From assembly GCF_000242255.2 (NCBI RefSeq), contig NC_017033.1, positions 2,243,110 to 2,307,109 on the forward strand: a stretch of DNA of 64,000 nucleotides, in the 5' to 3' direction. The notes below the pieces were generated by a model. It was not told where the DNA came from and ran no database searches. It worked only from the letters and a program-made list of their open reading frames with translations. This document shows positions 34,648 to 44,020 of this stretch, one piece after another (position 1 is the stretch's first letter; each line of letters starts with the position of its first letter). Source of the DNA: Frateuria aurantia DSM 6220. Lineage in GTDB: Bacteria > Pseudomonadota > Gammaproteobacteria > Xanthomonadales > Rhodanobacteraceae. The translations under genes and the position numbers were made by a program.

Positions 34648-35394
34648 TCAGCGTGTAGCCGCGTACTCGCGGCGGAATTCATCCAGCAACGCTCTGGATT
34701 CTTTGTCCAGGGAACGTCGCGCCAAAAGGTCCGGTCGCCGCAGCCAGGTCCGTCCCAGAGCCTGCTTGAGGCGCCAACGGCGAATCGCCGCATGGTCGCC
34801 CGACAGCAACACCGCCGGTACGTCTCCGAATGCGTCCTGCACCGGCCGACTATAGTGGGGACAATCGAGCAGGCCATCCGAAAACGAGTCCTGCTGTGCC
34901 GACTGGGCATCGTTCAACGCCCCATCCTGAAGTCTGCCTATCGCGTCGATCATGACCGCGGCAGCCAGTTCGCCTCCGGAGAGCACATAGTCGCCGATGG
35001 AGATTTCCTCGTCGACCTCGTGCGTCAGCAAACGCTCATCCACACCTTCATAACGCCCGCACAACAAGGTCAATCGCGGCATCGCTGCCAGACGGGAAAC
35101 CCTGTCCTGCGTCAGACGTGCGCCCTGCGGACTCAGATAGACCACATGCGCAGGCCCAGCTTCAACCTCTCGTACGGCCTGCAAGGTCCGCCGCAACGGC
35201 TCGATCAGCAGCACCATGCCGGGACCGCCCCCGAAGGTGCGGTGATCCACGGTACGGTGAGGATCGTCGGTAAAATCGCGCGGATTCCAGGTTTCCACCT
35301 GCAGCAGCTTGCGCTGCTGGGCCCGCCCGACCACACCTACTGCGGCCGACTGGCGCACGAAGTCAGGGAACAACGTTATGACATCAATGCGCAT
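34648..35394 (-). CDS. trmD: tRNA (guanine-N1)-methyltransferase
   Basis: A 248-residue SPOUT-class methyltransferase making m1G37 in tRNAs. Seen motifs: [12 protein letters not shown] at the start, [41 protein letters not shown] (SAM-binding trefoil knot), [15 protein letters not shown], and DCPHYSRP with the catalytic Asp region just before it. It lies 39 bp downstream of rimM in the conserved ribosomal-maturation operon. Confidence 0.97.
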   Translation of the reverse strand: MRIDVITLFPDFVRQSAAVGVVGRAQQRKLLQVETWNPRDFTDDPHRTVDHRTFGGGPGMVLLIEPLRRTLQAVREVEAGPAHVVYLSPQGARLTQDRVSRLAAMPRLTLLCGRYEGVDERLLTHEVDEEISIGDYVLSGGELAAAVMIDAIGRLQDGALNDAQSAQQDSFSDGLLDCPHYSRPVQDAFGDVPAVLLSGDHAAIRRWRLKQALGRTWLRRPDLLARRSLDKESRALLDEFRREYAATR

Positions 35395-35433
35395 TCACAG
35401 TCCTCGGAACCTGAACAACGACGCCCGCAGGCT

Positions 35434-35949
35434 TCAGAATTCAGGATCCCAATCCACCACCATGCGCCCGCCAGACAAATCCACCGAACGCACATACTCG
35501 CCCTGGACGAAGGGAATCAGCCGCTCACGCGTGCCGTCCTTCACGACCACCACATCATTGGCACCGGTGCCGAACAGGTGACTGACCCGTCCCAAACCGA
35601 TTCCATCGATGGTCACGACCTCAAGTCCTTCAAGGTCAACCCAGTAATACTCATCTTTGCCGGGTGGGGGCAGCGCCGAGCGGTCCACGAAAATATCAAG
35701 TCCCACCAGCGCTTCCGCCTGATCCCGATCGTCGATACCAGAAACCTTGGCCACCAGGCCCTTGCCCTGGGCGCGCCCGACAGCACCTGTCACTGCGCGC
35801 TCCGCCTTGCCTTCGGCATTCAGCCACCAGCTGGCGTACTCGAAAATGCGGGTCCGGGGGTCAGTCCATGACTCGATCTTGAGCCAGCCCTGCACACCGT
35901 ACAACCCGACGATGCGCCCGACGAGGACGCGTCGTCCGGCTTCACTCAT
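35434..35949 (-). CDS. rimM: 16S rRNA processing protein RimM
   Basis: A 171-residue RimM, which binds ribosomal protein S19 and assists 30S head maturation. N-terminal RimM domain: VLVGRIVGLYGVQGWLKI; C-terminal PRC barrel: EYYWVDLEGLEV...GRVSHLFGTGANDVVVV and LIPFVQGEYVRSVDL. The frame extends upstream into rpsP; the ATG at 35949 overlaps the rpsP stop by one base (TGATG) and gives the family N-terminus. Confidence 0.95.
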   Translation of the reverse strand: MSEAGRRVLVGRIVGLYGVQGWLKIESWTDPRTRIFEYASWWLNAEGKAERAVTGAVGRAQGKGLVAKVSGIDDRDQAEALVGLDIFVDRSALPPPGKDEYYWVDLEGLEVVTIDGIGLGRVSHLFGTGANDVVVVKDGTRERLIPFVQGEYVRSVDLSGGRMVVDWDPEF

Positions 35950-36200
35950 CAGGCAGCCTGCTTGCCGGCTTCCTTCACCAGAGCCGCGACCTTGTCGGTC
36001 AGCTGCGCGCCCTTGCCAACCCATTCCTTGACGCGGTCGACGTTCAGTTCTAGACGCTTGTCGTTGCCCGAGGCCACCGGGTTGTAATAACCCAGGTTCT
36101 CGATGCTGCGGCCGTCGCGCTTGTTGCGCTGATCGGTCACGACCACGTGATAGAACGGACGACCCTTGGCGCCGCCGCGCGAAAGACGAATCTTAACCAT
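35949..36200 (-). CDS. rpsP: 30S ribosomal protein S16
   Basis: An 83-residue S16 with standard start [21 protein letters not shown] and NLGYYNPVA. It is the first gene of the rpsP-rimM-trmD-rplS operon. The upstream neighbour is not ffh, as usual, but a divergent tauABCD cassette; the promoter must therefore lie in the 227-bp AT-richer gap 36201-36427. Confidence 0.97.
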   Translation of the reverse strand: MVKIRLSRGGAKGRPFYHVVVTDQRNKRDGRSIENLGYYNPVASGNDKRLELNVDRVKEWVGKGAQLTDKVAALVKEAGKQAA

Positions 36201-36427
36201 ATCGAAAAACTCCAGAATTGCCGTATCAGCGGCAGCCGCACGGACACCGTGCGCGGTAAATCCGGCATTTTAGCTGAATGACGAAAAAAAGAAAGAGGCC
36301 AAGCTGAATATTCAGGGCCGGATCCACACCGCCGCACCCTCCGGGCTCCGGAGCGGTGCGTCAGCCATAACCACATGAACTCTGGCTATTTCAGTGCCGG
36401 AAGATCGCGTGACTATGGTGGGTGACC

Positions 36428-37495
36428 ATGAGTTTAGCACGCCACTCCCGATTGGCACTGGTTTTGGCAACGTTTGCTTGCCTCGTCAACGCCTGCAGCC
36501 AGCAGCATGACATGACCCCGCCTGCGTCGGCTGATACCGGGGCCGTGACGGTCGGCTATCAGACCTTGATCGATCCGGGCAAGGTGCCTCAGGCCGATGC
36601 CCGGCTGCGCCAGGCGCTGGGCGGCCAGGTGCAGTGGCAGCTGTTCAGCAGCGGCCCGGCCGTGGTGGCGGCCCTGGCGTCCGGTGCGATCCAGATCGGC
36701 CATATCGGCTCGGTGCCGCTGGCCACCGCCCTGTCCCGTCATCTGCCGATCATCGTCTTCATGATCTCCTCGCAGACCCGGGGGGCCGAGGCGCTGGTGG
36801 TGCGGCCATCCATCACGGCGCCCGATCAGCTGAAAGGACGTCTGATCGCAACCCCCTTCGGCAGTACGGCACATTACAGCCTGTTGAACGCCTTGCTGCA
36901 TTGGGGCATTCCCGCCAACCAGGTCCGGCTGGTGAATCTCAATCCGGGGGATATCGCGGCCGCCTGGCGGCGAGGCGATATCGATGGCGCCTATGTCTGG
37001 TCACCGGCACTGAGTCTGCTGCAGCAAAATGGGCGGACCCTCGCCGATTCCAGCCAGGTCGCCCGCTGGGGCGCACCGACTTTCAATGTCTGGGTCGTCC
37101 GCACCGAATACGCCAGGGACCACCCCGCCTCCCTGCGCCGTTTTGTCGAGGTGCTCCAACAGGACTATGTAGCCTACAACCGCAACCCGCCAGGTTGGGC
37201 ACGCGCCCATGCGGAGCAGATCAGCCGGCTGACCGGCGTGCCGGCCACCGAGGTACCCGCCATGCTGGCGGGCTCCATCTATCCGGAGCTTCGGCAGCAG
37301 GCTTCGAAGGCGTTGCTTGCCGGCGGCGCCGCGTCGCAGACGGCGGCCACCGCCCGCTTTCTGCAGCAGCAGAACGTGATCCAGAACACCCTGACGGATT
37401 ACCGCCCCGGCTTCAGTGCGGCCTATCTCGGCAATGCCTCCGCCCCGGCGTCCGGCGCCGTCGAATCTCCAGCCTCCCGTCCGGAATCACCATGA
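36428..37495 (+). CDS. tauA: Taurine/sulfonate ABC transporter binding protein
   Basis: A 355-residue periplasmic binding protein of the TauA/SsuA family. The N-terminus (ALVLATFACLVNAC) has a lipobox-like LVNAC, so it is probably a lipoprotein. Binding-domain segments include VTVGYQTLIDPGKVPQA, ASGAIQIGHIGSVPLATAL, LKGRLIATPFGSTAHYSLL and DIDGAYVWSPALSLL, typical for sulfonate binders. Start is the ATG at 36428 (a GTG lies 6 nt upstream). It overlaps tauB by ATGA. It captures taurine or related alkanesulfonates under sulfur limitation. Confidence 0.9.
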   Translation: MSLARHSRLALVLATFACLVNACSQQHDMTPPASADTGAVTVGYQTLIDPGKVPQADARLRQALGGQVQWQLFSSGPAVVAALASGAIQIGHIGSVPLATALSRHLPIIVFMISSQTRGAEALVVRPSITAPDQLKGRLIATPFGSTAHYSLLNALLHWGIPANQVRLVNLNPGDIAAAWRRGDIDGAYVWSPALSLLQQNGRTLADSSQVARWGAPTFNVWVVRTEYARDHPASLRRFVEVLQQDYVAYNRNPPGWARAHAEQISRLTGVPATEVPAMLAGSIYPELRQQASKALLAGGAASQTAATARFLQQQNVIQNTLTDYRPGFSAAYLGNASAPASGAVESPASRPESP

Positions 37496-38289
37496 GTCAA
37501 TTGACTGCGCGAGATCTGCATCTTGCCTACGGCCCCGCGGCACAGCGGCAACCGGTGCTGCAGAATCTGGACCTGAGCCTGGGGCCCGACGAGATCCTGG
37601 TGCTGCTGGGCCCGTCAGGCTGTGGCAAGACCAGCCTGCTGCACGTGCTGGCCGGGCTGCAGGCACCGGATGCTGGCGAGATCCGTATCGATGGACAAGC
37701 AACGACCACGTCGGACGGGCGTCGTGGCGTGGTGTTCCAGGAACATGCCCTGCTGCCATGGCTGAATGCCGCCGACAACCTGACCCTGGGCCTGCGCCTG
37801 CGCGGTCTGGGCCGCCACCAACGACGCCAGGCCGCTGAAGACTGGCTGGCCAGGATCGGCATGGCCGACCTGGGGCGCCGCCGGATCGACGCACTTTCCG
37901 GCGGCCAGCGACAACGCCTGGGCCTGGCTCGTGCACTGGCCACGGAGCCCGATTTCCTGCTGCTGGACGAACCCTTCGCCGCACTGGATGCCATCACCCG
38001 CGAGCGCATGCAGGTCTTGCTGCTGGATCTGGCCCGTCGCAGCCATCAAGGGCTGCTGCTGATCACCCACAGTGTGGAAGAGGCCTTGTTCCTGGCCAGC
38101 GAGCTCTGGCTGCTGGAAGGCCCTCCGCTGCTGGTCCGGCGGCGAATGAGCCTGGATTTCTCGCAGCGCCACGTGGCAGGCGAGCCGGTTCGTGACATCG
38201 TCACCGATCCCCGGTTCCAGGCCCTGAGCCAGGAATTGCTGCAAGCCATGCCCGCCCCGTCAGGTCGCTCCTCCGGCAGGGCCGCATGA
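37492..38289 (+). CDS. tauB: Taurine ABC transporter ATP-binding protein
   Basis: A 265-residue ABC ATPase. Walker A is LLGPSGCGKTSLL, Q-loop VVFQEHALLPWLNAADNL (the LLPWL sequence is typical of TauB/SsuB), signature ALSGGQRQRLGLARALA, Walker B FLLLDEPFAALD, and H-loop LLITHSVEEALFLA. The ATG overlaps the tauA stop (ATGA) and its own stop overlaps tauC (ATGA). It powers import through TauC. Confidence 0.94.
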   Translation: MSQLTARDLHLAYGPAAQRQPVLQNLDLSLGPDEILVLLGPSGCGKTSLLHVLAGLQAPDAGEIRIDGQATTTSDGRRGVVFQEHALLPWLNAADNLTLGLRLRGLGRHQRRQAAEDWLARIGMADLGRRRIDALSGGQRQRLGLARALATEPDFLLLDEPFAALDAITRERMQVLLLDLARRSHQGLLLITHSVEEALFLASELWLLEGPPLLVRRRMSLDFSQRHVAGEPVRDIVTDPRFQALSQELLQAMPAPSGRSSGRAA

Positions 38290-39080
38290 TCCGCGACTCA
38301 GCCACCTTGTCGCCCGCCGCTTCAGCGCCCTCCCATCGACGTCTGGGCGCCGCCGGCCTGCTCGGTCTGCTGCTGACCTGGTGGCTCATCACGGCCGCCG
38401 GCTGGGTCGAGCCCTTGTTCCTGCCTTCGCCCGGACAGGTGCTCGCCGCCCTGTGGCGGCTGCACAGGCAAGGGTATATGGGCAGCAGTCTGGGCAGCCA
38501 TGTACTGGCCAGCCTGCAGCGGCTCCTGGCCGCCCTGCTCGCCAGCCTGGCCAGCGCCCTGACCCTGGGTCTGGCCATGGGGCTGCTGCCACGACTGCGA
38601 GCCGTGATCGACCCCTGGGTAGAACTGGTGCGCCCCCTGCCGCCGCTGGCCTACCTGCCATTGATCGTGATCTGGTTCGGCATCGGCGAGCCGGCCAAGA
38701 TCCTGCTGATCTATCTTTCGATGTTTCCGCCCCTGCTGGTCGCCACCATCAGCGGCGTCACCCGGATCGAGCCGGCCCGTTTGCAAGCGGTACGCAGCCT
38801 GGGGGCCAACCGCTGGCAGCTGATCCGCTGGGTCATCCTGCCTGGCGCTGCACCCCCGTTGCTGACCGGGCTGCGGATCTCGCTGGGCATCGGCTGGTCC
38901 TGCCTTGTCGCTGCCGAGCTGGTCGCCACCAGTCGCGGCCTGGGCTTCATGATCCAGTCTGCGGCCCAGTTTCTGGCCACCGACATCGTACTGGCCGGCA
39001 TCGTGCTGATCGCCGTATTTGCCCTGGGCGGTGAATGGGGGCTGCGCTGGCTGCAGCACCGCTATATCCACTGGAACTGA
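38286..39080 (+). CDS. tauC: Taurine ABC transporter permease
   Basis: A 264-residue inner-membrane permease with about six helices. The binding-protein-dependent EAA loop is AVRSLGANRWQLIRWVILPGAAP, followed by LLTGLRISLGIGWSCLVAAEL, the family signature of TauC/SsuC. The ATGA overlap with tauB ensures coupled synthesis. The C-terminus YIHWN precedes tauD by 50 bp. Confidence 0.93.
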   Translation: MIRDSATLSPAASAPSHRRLGAAGLLGLLLTWWLITAAGWVEPLFLPSPGQVLAALWRLHRQGYMGSSLGSHVLASLQRLLAALLASLASALTLGLAMGLLPRLRAVIDPWVELVRPLPPLAYLPLIVIWFGIGEPAKILLIYLSMFPPLLVATISGVTRIEPARLQAVRSLGANRWQLIRWVILPGAAPPLLTGLRISLGIGWSCLVAAELVATSRGLGFMIQSAAQFLATDIVLAGIVLIAVFALGGEWGLRWLQHRYIHWN

Positions 39081-39130
39081 ATCACCGTTGCCAACCCCTT
39101 CATGCCCCGTCATGCGCAAGGAAGCCGCCC

Positions 39131-40006
39131 GTGAGCTACGACATTTCCCTGTTGAGTCCCACCCTCGGCGCCGTGATCACGGGCCTCGATCTGGGTGCAG
39201 AACTTGACGGCATCCCTCTGGGCCGGATCCAGGCCGATCTCGACCGGCATCGCGTGCTGTTTTTCCGGGAGCAGTCATTGACGCCGACGAAGCAACGCGA
39301 TCTGGCCGCCGCCTTCGGCCCTTTGCACCGGCACCCCATCTATCCGCACAGCGAAGGCCTGCCGGAGGTGCTGGTGCTGGATACCCTGCAGGATGATCTG
39401 CGCGACAACGCCGTCTGGCACAGCGACGTCAGCTTTCTGCCCGCACCCGCCGCCATGGCCGTGCTCCATGCCGACATCGTGCCTGACGTGGGTGGCGATA
39501 CCCTGTGGTCCTGCCAGCATGCCGCCTGGCAAGCACTGTCTGCACCGTTGCAGCGATGGCTGGGCGGATTGCAGGCCATCCATCGTCTGGACCAGTCCTT
39601 CCCGCCCCAGCGCTTTGGCGATACCCCGGAACGCCGGGCTCGCCGCGAAAAAGCCCTGGCCCAGCACCCGCCCGTCAGCCATCCCGTCGTGCGCCGACAT
39701 CCGCGCACCGGCGAGGCCTCGCTTTATGTCAACGAAGGCTTTACTGCCGAAATCGAAGGCTTGGCGCCCGCAGAAAGCCGGGCCTTGCTGCAACTCCTGT
39801 TCCAGCACAGCCAGCGGCCCGAATTCCAGATCCGCTGGTCATGGCGACCCGGCGATGTCGCGATCTGGGACAACCGCAACACCTTGCACTACGCCTGCGA
39901 TGATTATCGGCCGCAACATCGACGGATGCGGCGCGCCACCATCCTGGGGGAACCGCCGCTGGCCATGGCCTCGCAAGACCGGGCACGCTCGGCAACACCG
40001 GCCTGA
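39131..40006 (+). CDS. tauD: Taurine dioxygenase (alpha-ketoglutarate dependent)
   Basis: A 291-residue Fe(II)/2-oxoglutarate dioxygenase that releases sulfite from taurine. Metal ligands: His and Asp in AVWHSDVSF, distal His in NTLHYACDD; the 2-oxoglutarate-binding Arg lies in RRMRRATILGE. N-terminal LSPTLGAVITGLDLG is characteristic of TauD. The start is GTG at 39131 with AAGGAAG upstream; the frame continues back into tauC without a better start. Together with tauABC it forms a complete taurine-sulfur scavenging unit. Other TauD-family substrates (alkyl sulfates, 2,4-D) are possible. Confidence 0.9.
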   Translation: MSYDISLLSPTLGAVITGLDLGAELDGIPLGRIQADLDRHRVLFFREQSLTPTKQRDLAAAFGPLHRHPIYPHSEGLPEVLVLDTLQDDLRDNAVWHSDVSFLPAPAAMAVLHADIVPDVGGDTLWSCQHAAWQALSAPLQRWLGGLQAIHRLDQSFPPQRFGDTPERRARREKALAQHPPVSHPVVRRHPRTGEASLYVNEGFTAEIEGLAPAESRALLQLLFQHSQRPEFQIRWSWRPGDVAIWDNRNTLHYACDDYRPQHRRMRRATILGEPPLAMASQDRARSATPA

Positions 40007-40099
40007 CCCGCATGGTGCACTCGCCGGACCCGCCACCCACGCAGTCACCCGTCGCGCCGGACCCCCGATGCCGACTTTCCAGTTGCCTGGCATTGAAAC

Positions 40100-40129
40100 G
40101 ACAAGACCCCGCCGAGGCGGGGCCTTGTC
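40100..40129. terminator. Terminator between tauD and ffh
   Basis: GACAAG-a-CCCCGC and GCGGGG-c-CTTGTC form a stem with one mismatch and a CGAG loop. On the minus strand it is followed by GTTTC, so it mainly serves ffh; it also lies beyond tauD. Confidence 0.75.
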
Positions 40130-40206
40130 TGCAGCTTGCCTGACCGTGAACCGGTCCCGACGGTGAACTCGACCGGCCATGTCGCCACAGCCGAGCGAGG
40201 CCGGAC

Positions 40207-41592
40207 TCAGCCGCCCATCGGCGGGAAGCCGCCACCCATGCCGCCCATGCCCTTCATGGCGCCGCGCATCTGCCGCAGCAAGCCCTTGCTGCCGCCCTTG
40301 GACAGCTTGCTCATCATCTTTTCCATCTGCATGTACTGCTTCAGCAGACGATTCACGTCGGCCGGCAAGGTCCCGGAGCCGCGTGCGACACGGGCACGAC
40401 GCGAGCCGTTCAGCAGATCGGGATGGCGGCGCTCCTTCTTGGTCATCGAACCGATGATGGCCACCATCTTGTGGATTTCCTTGTCATTGACCTTGGACTT
40501 GACGTTGTCCGGCAGGCTGGCCATGCCAGGCAGCTTGTCCATCAGTCCGGCCAGGCCACCCATCTGGGTCATCTGCTGCAGCTGGTCACGCATGTCGTTC
40601 AGGTCAAAGCGCTTGCCCTTGATGACCTTCTCGGCCAGCTTCTGGGCCTTCTCGTGATCGACCTTGCGCTCGACTTCCTCGACCAGCGACAGCACATCGC
40701 CCATGCCCAGAATCCGCTGGGCGACACGATCGGGGTGGAACGGCTCCAGCGCATCGGTCTTCTCGCCGGCACCCAGAAACTTGATCGGCCGGCCGGTGAT
40801 ATAGCGCACCGACAAGGCGGCACCGCCACGGGCATCGCCATCCGTCTTGGTCAGCACCACGCCGGTCAGCGACAGCGCATCGGAAAATGCCTTGGCGGTG
40901 GTGGCGGCATCCTGGCCGGTCATCGAATCGACCACGAACAGGGTTTCCACCGGATTGATCGCGGCATGAATGGCCTTGATCTCGGCCATCATCGCCTCGT
41001 CGACATGCAGACGGCCGGCCGTATCGACCAGCAGCACATCGGCGACTTCGCGCCTGGCGGCCTGAACGGCGGCCTTGGCAATCTCGACCGGATCCTGTCC
41101 CGCCTCGGAGGGGAAGAAGCTCACCTTCACCTGTTCGGCCAAGGTCTGCAGCTGGGCAATTGCGGCCGGGCGATACACGTCGCAGCTGACCACCATCACC
41201 TTCTTGTGCTTGCGCTCGGTCAGGAAGCGGGCCAGTTTGGCCACCGTGGTGGTCTTGCCCGCACCCTGCAGGCCGGCCATCAACACCACGACCGGCGGCG
41301 CGGCGGCCAGATTCAGCTCGGTATTGGCCGTACCCATCACCGCCGTCAGCTCGTCGCTGACCACCTTGACCAGGGCCTGGCCCGGGCTGAGGCTCTTGAT
41401 CACATCCTGGCCCACGGCCCGGACCTTGACCCGCTGGATCAGGGCCTGCACCACCGGCAGAGCCACATCGGCCTCCAGCAGGGCGATCCGTACTTCGCGC
41501 AGGCTTTCGCGGATATTTTCTTCGGTCAGGCGGCCGCGGCCGCGCAGGCGGTCAACAGTGGCGGACAGGCGCTGGCTCAATGATTCAAACAT
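40207..41592 (-). CDS. ffh: Signal recognition particle protein Ffh (SRP54)
   Basis: A 461-residue GTPase that binds 4.5S RNA and signal sequences for co-translational targeting. N domain FESLSQRLSATVDRLRGRGRLTEENI; G domain P-loop LMAGLQGAGKTTTVAKLA; DTAGRLHVDEAMM; TKTDGDARGGAALS; and the Met/Gly-rich M domain at the C-terminus (MRGAMKGMGGMGGGFPPMGG). It is complete. In E. coli and relatives ffh sits directly upstream of rpsP and divergent from ypjD; here both intervals contain inserted genes. Confidence 0.98.
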   Translation of the reverse strand: MFESLSQRLSATVDRLRGRGRLTEENIRESLREVRIALLEADVALPVVQALIQRVKVRAVGQDVIKSLSPGQALVKVVSDELTAVMGTANTELNLAAAPPVVVLMAGLQGAGKTTTVAKLARFLTERKHKKVMVVSCDVYRPAAIAQLQTLAEQVKVSFFPSEAGQDPVEIAKAAVQAARREVADVLLVDTAGRLHVDEAMMAEIKAIHAAINPVETLFVVDSMTGQDAATTAKAFSDALSLTGVVLTKTDGDARGGAALSVRYITGRPIKFLGAGEKTDALEPFHPDRVAQRILGMGDVLSLVEEVERKVDHEKAQKLAEKVIKGKRFDLNDMRDQLQQMTQMGGLAGLMDKLPGMASLPDNVKSKVNDKEIHKMVAIIGSMTKKERRHPDLLNGSRRARVARGSGTLPADVNRLLKQYMQMEKMMSKLSKGGSKGLLRQMRGAMKGMGGMGGGFPPMGG

Positions 41593-42188
41593 AGCGGATC
41601 GGGTTCATCGTACGGGAAACTCCAAGTATATCAGTCGCCAGCGTTTCGCGTGTTCTCGCTCGCCGCCGGAACAGGCCCCGGCGGATGGGCCATGTACGAT
41701 GTACGTGATCAGCCGGAGAGGGCCTGGCCGTTGCCGGAAGTTGATGAACACGATACGGACCAGGACGGAATCTCCAGTGCCGTCGTTCCCTTGGGCCGCA
41801 GCAGGATCGCCTTTGCCATCAACCCGTATCAGGGCCGGCCGCCAGTCGACAGCTTGCGACGGCCATGCCGGCGGGGCCGCATATCCCTTGCTTTCGCGCA
41901 AGCACCACGACGGAGGCTTTGGCCGTTCGCGTCAACCGTGGGCCCGGCAACAGACGCTCAATCATGCGCTGATCACATGAAGATCACGCGCCTTGGCCCT
42001 CAGGTCAAACAGGCTCGGTCCTGCCTGCCCGGCAGCGTCGAAGGCCCCGCAATCCATCCGATACGGGATAGCCATACTCCGTGATCGTCGCCCCAAGCCA
42101 GGCCGCTGCCATCCATCATTACTGGCGCACATCCACGATGTCCTGGCCGGCTGATGCACGCCTGAAACCTCTTGCCTGCGGTGCACCG
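41593..42188. other. Intergenic region upstream of the CPBP gene
   Basis: About 600 bp between divergent ffh and the CPBP gene. No frame shows convincing protein character. The ffh promoter and the CPBP promoter must be here. I saw no repeat or terminator of note. Confidence 0.4.
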
Positions 42189-43070
42189 ATGCAAAATCCG
42201 CTTTCGCCCCAACGCAACAGGCCCGGGATTGCCACGACGATAGCCCGGGCTTTCGCCGCCTCCGGGAAAAGCCTGGGCCTGTCCGCCAGATACGCGGCAT
42301 CGCGTCACTATCTGATGTTTCTGGGCTTGATCGTGGCCGCCAACTGGCTGCTCGATCGCGTCTTTGATCATTTCCATTTCAATGACCGGAGCGGCTTTGT
42401 CGGCAGCTTTTTTACCATTGCCTGCGGGGCCATGTATTTCCGTCCCGGATGCAAGCCGGCAAGACCGCTGACATGCCTGGTCCAGCTAACCCTGGCGGCC
42501 CTGCTGGCCAATCTGATCGACTACGCCTCCATCTATGCCGTCTACATGATCAAGCTCTACCACATCAAGATGACGCTTGCCCCGCAGGTACTGCAATTGC
42601 TCCCCGCCACCCGGGATATCACCTATGCCGCCTTGTCCGAAGCCATGGGCGGAGGGCCGATCCGCTTCCTGATCATGGCCTGCCTTTCCGCGCCCTTGTG
42701 GGAGGAATTGATCCGAGGCCTGGTCTACAAGGCCGCCCAGCCCTGGATGGCACCCGGCATGGCCTTCGGCCTGGCGCTGCTGCCGTCGCTTCTGACCCAT
42801 GTCCGGCTCCCCTGCTTCACCATCGGCTTTCATATGGCCATGGGATATCTGCTGATGTGGAATTACTCCTGGCTTGAAAGAGCCGTCATCCACTCCCTGT
42901 GCAATCTCCTCAGCATCGCGAATCTGCTCTGGCTTGGTCTGCTTGCCGTCGATGTCGATTTCCATCTGAGTCTGCCCCGTTTCTTATCCGCCGTGGCCGT
43001 TCTGGTACTCAGCTGCATCGCACTTGCCCGCCTGGCTAGGCGCAAACCCTTCCGGAGGATCATGATTTGA
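42189..43070 (+). CDS. CPBP-family intramembrane protease (Abi/Rce1-like)
   Basis: About 293 residues with several membrane helices. The three CPBP motifs are present in order: EExxxR as PLWEELIRGLVYKA, FxxxH-like segment in LLTHVRLPCFTIGFHMAMGYLLMW, and HxxxN as HSLCNLLSI. Bacterial CPBP proteins are putative glutamic-type intramembrane proteases, often linked to bacteriocin self-immunity or peptide maturation. The frame opens at 42081 (GTG) with other ATGs at 42138 and 42189; no start has a strong ribosome site. A small Gly-rich cistron follows 24 bp downstream with its own AGGAG, suggesting a functional pair. Confidence 0.78.
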   Translation: MQNPLSPQRNRPGIATTIARAFAASGKSLGLSARYAASRHYLMFLGLIVAANWLLDRVFDHFHFNDRSGFVGSFFTIACGAMYFRPGCKPARPLTCLVQLTLAALLANLIDYASIYAVYMIKLYHIKMTLAPQVLQLLPATRDITYAALSEAMGGGPIRFLIMACLSAPLWEELIRGLVYKAAQPWMAPGMAFGLALLPSLLTHVRLPCFTIGFHMAMGYLLMWNYSWLERAVIHSLCNLLSIANLLWLGLLAVDVDFHLSLPRFLSAVAVLVLSCIALARLARRKPFRRIMI

Positions 43071-43093
43071 ACGGCCAAACAGGAGCCATCACC

Positions 43094-43584
43094 ATGGAAA
43101 ACCAAGATACCACCGCCGCGGGAACCACCGTACTGCAAGCGGATGGCGGAGCAAGCATTCGCATCGAGAATGATGAGAGAGTGATATCCGCAAGATCAGC
43201 GCCCCCGAATCCAGCTCTGTCATATCAAGTGTAGGCCCCATCCACTACGAAGGACCCGCCAAAGACTTTGCCGCCGGCTGGGAAGGCCTGCAAACATCCA
43301 TCAAGGCCTTGGGCATCCATCTCTTGCAAGGACTGGAGCTGGTTATCGCCGGCATAGCCTGCGCCATTGATATCGGTACGATCTGCTCTCAAGCCAGCGA
43401 TACAGTGGATTTCACCATGTCATTGAGCGCCGTCAGAAAAGCCAAAGCCAGCGCGGAACAGCCGCCCCCGCCCAACCCTCCCGTCGAGATACCCGCTGGT
43501 GGCGGTGGCCATGGCGGCGGCGGCACTGTCGTTGTCGGGCCCTTGCAACCCGCAGGTCCACCGAGTCACGACAGGGATAAATGA
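43094..43584 (+). pseudogene. Small Gly-rich hydrophobic protein with a frameshift at GAGAGAG
   Basis: AGGAG is 8 nt before ATG 43094, which opens a frame (MENQDTTAAGTTVLQADGGASI...) that stops at 43234. From the GAGAGAG tract at 43175-43181 another frame continues SDIRKISAPESSSVISSVGP, then a hydrophobic helix (LELVIAGIACAIDIGTIC) and a Pro/Gly-rich tail (PPPPNPPVEIPAGGGGHGGGG) to 43584. Removing one AG unit (2 nt) joins both into a sensible protein of about 162 residues. No family recognised. It is either a broken gene, a phase-variable one, or two overlapping cistrons; the partner CPBP protease suggests a membrane-active or processed peptide. Confidence 0.55.
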
Positions 43585-44020
43585 CCGCAGACCCCTTCAA
43601 TCGGACAACGCCGCCATCACTGGCAGCCCGAGTCCCGACAGAACAGGCCCCGGCTATCGCCTCGCCTTGACGAGCAAGTCGTGTTAGGAGCTGAGGGGTA
43701 GCGAGTCCCGGCGCTGCCCGCCAGCCCTTGCTGCACGAGGATCCGGGGATCCGGATACCGCAACGTGCAGCGCGATCCGGCCCGATCGGCCGCATGCCGA
43801 CTGGAAACCCGGCAGTCCATACAAGCTCTTCCGCCACCAGCGTCCCGCGGTGGGCATTCCGCCACCCCGGGATCCGCGCTGACGGCGGTGGATACATGCT
43901 TTGGGCATATCGCCATCACCAAGACTTATGAGTACATACCTCGACGCGTGCTAGCTTGCCTGTTCGCAGGGGATGTCGGCACGCATCCCGATAAGGTATG
44001 GAACACGGGGGAAGTCATCT
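43585..44020. other. Intergenic region before the thioredoxin-TPR gene
   Basis: About 435 bp with no supported gene. An inverted pair CTGCACG / CGTGCAG brackets 43731-43771 and encloses GGATCCGGGGATCC, which could fold. Frames here on both strands are Arg/Ser/Pro-rich and lack ribosome sites. Confidence 0.35.
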
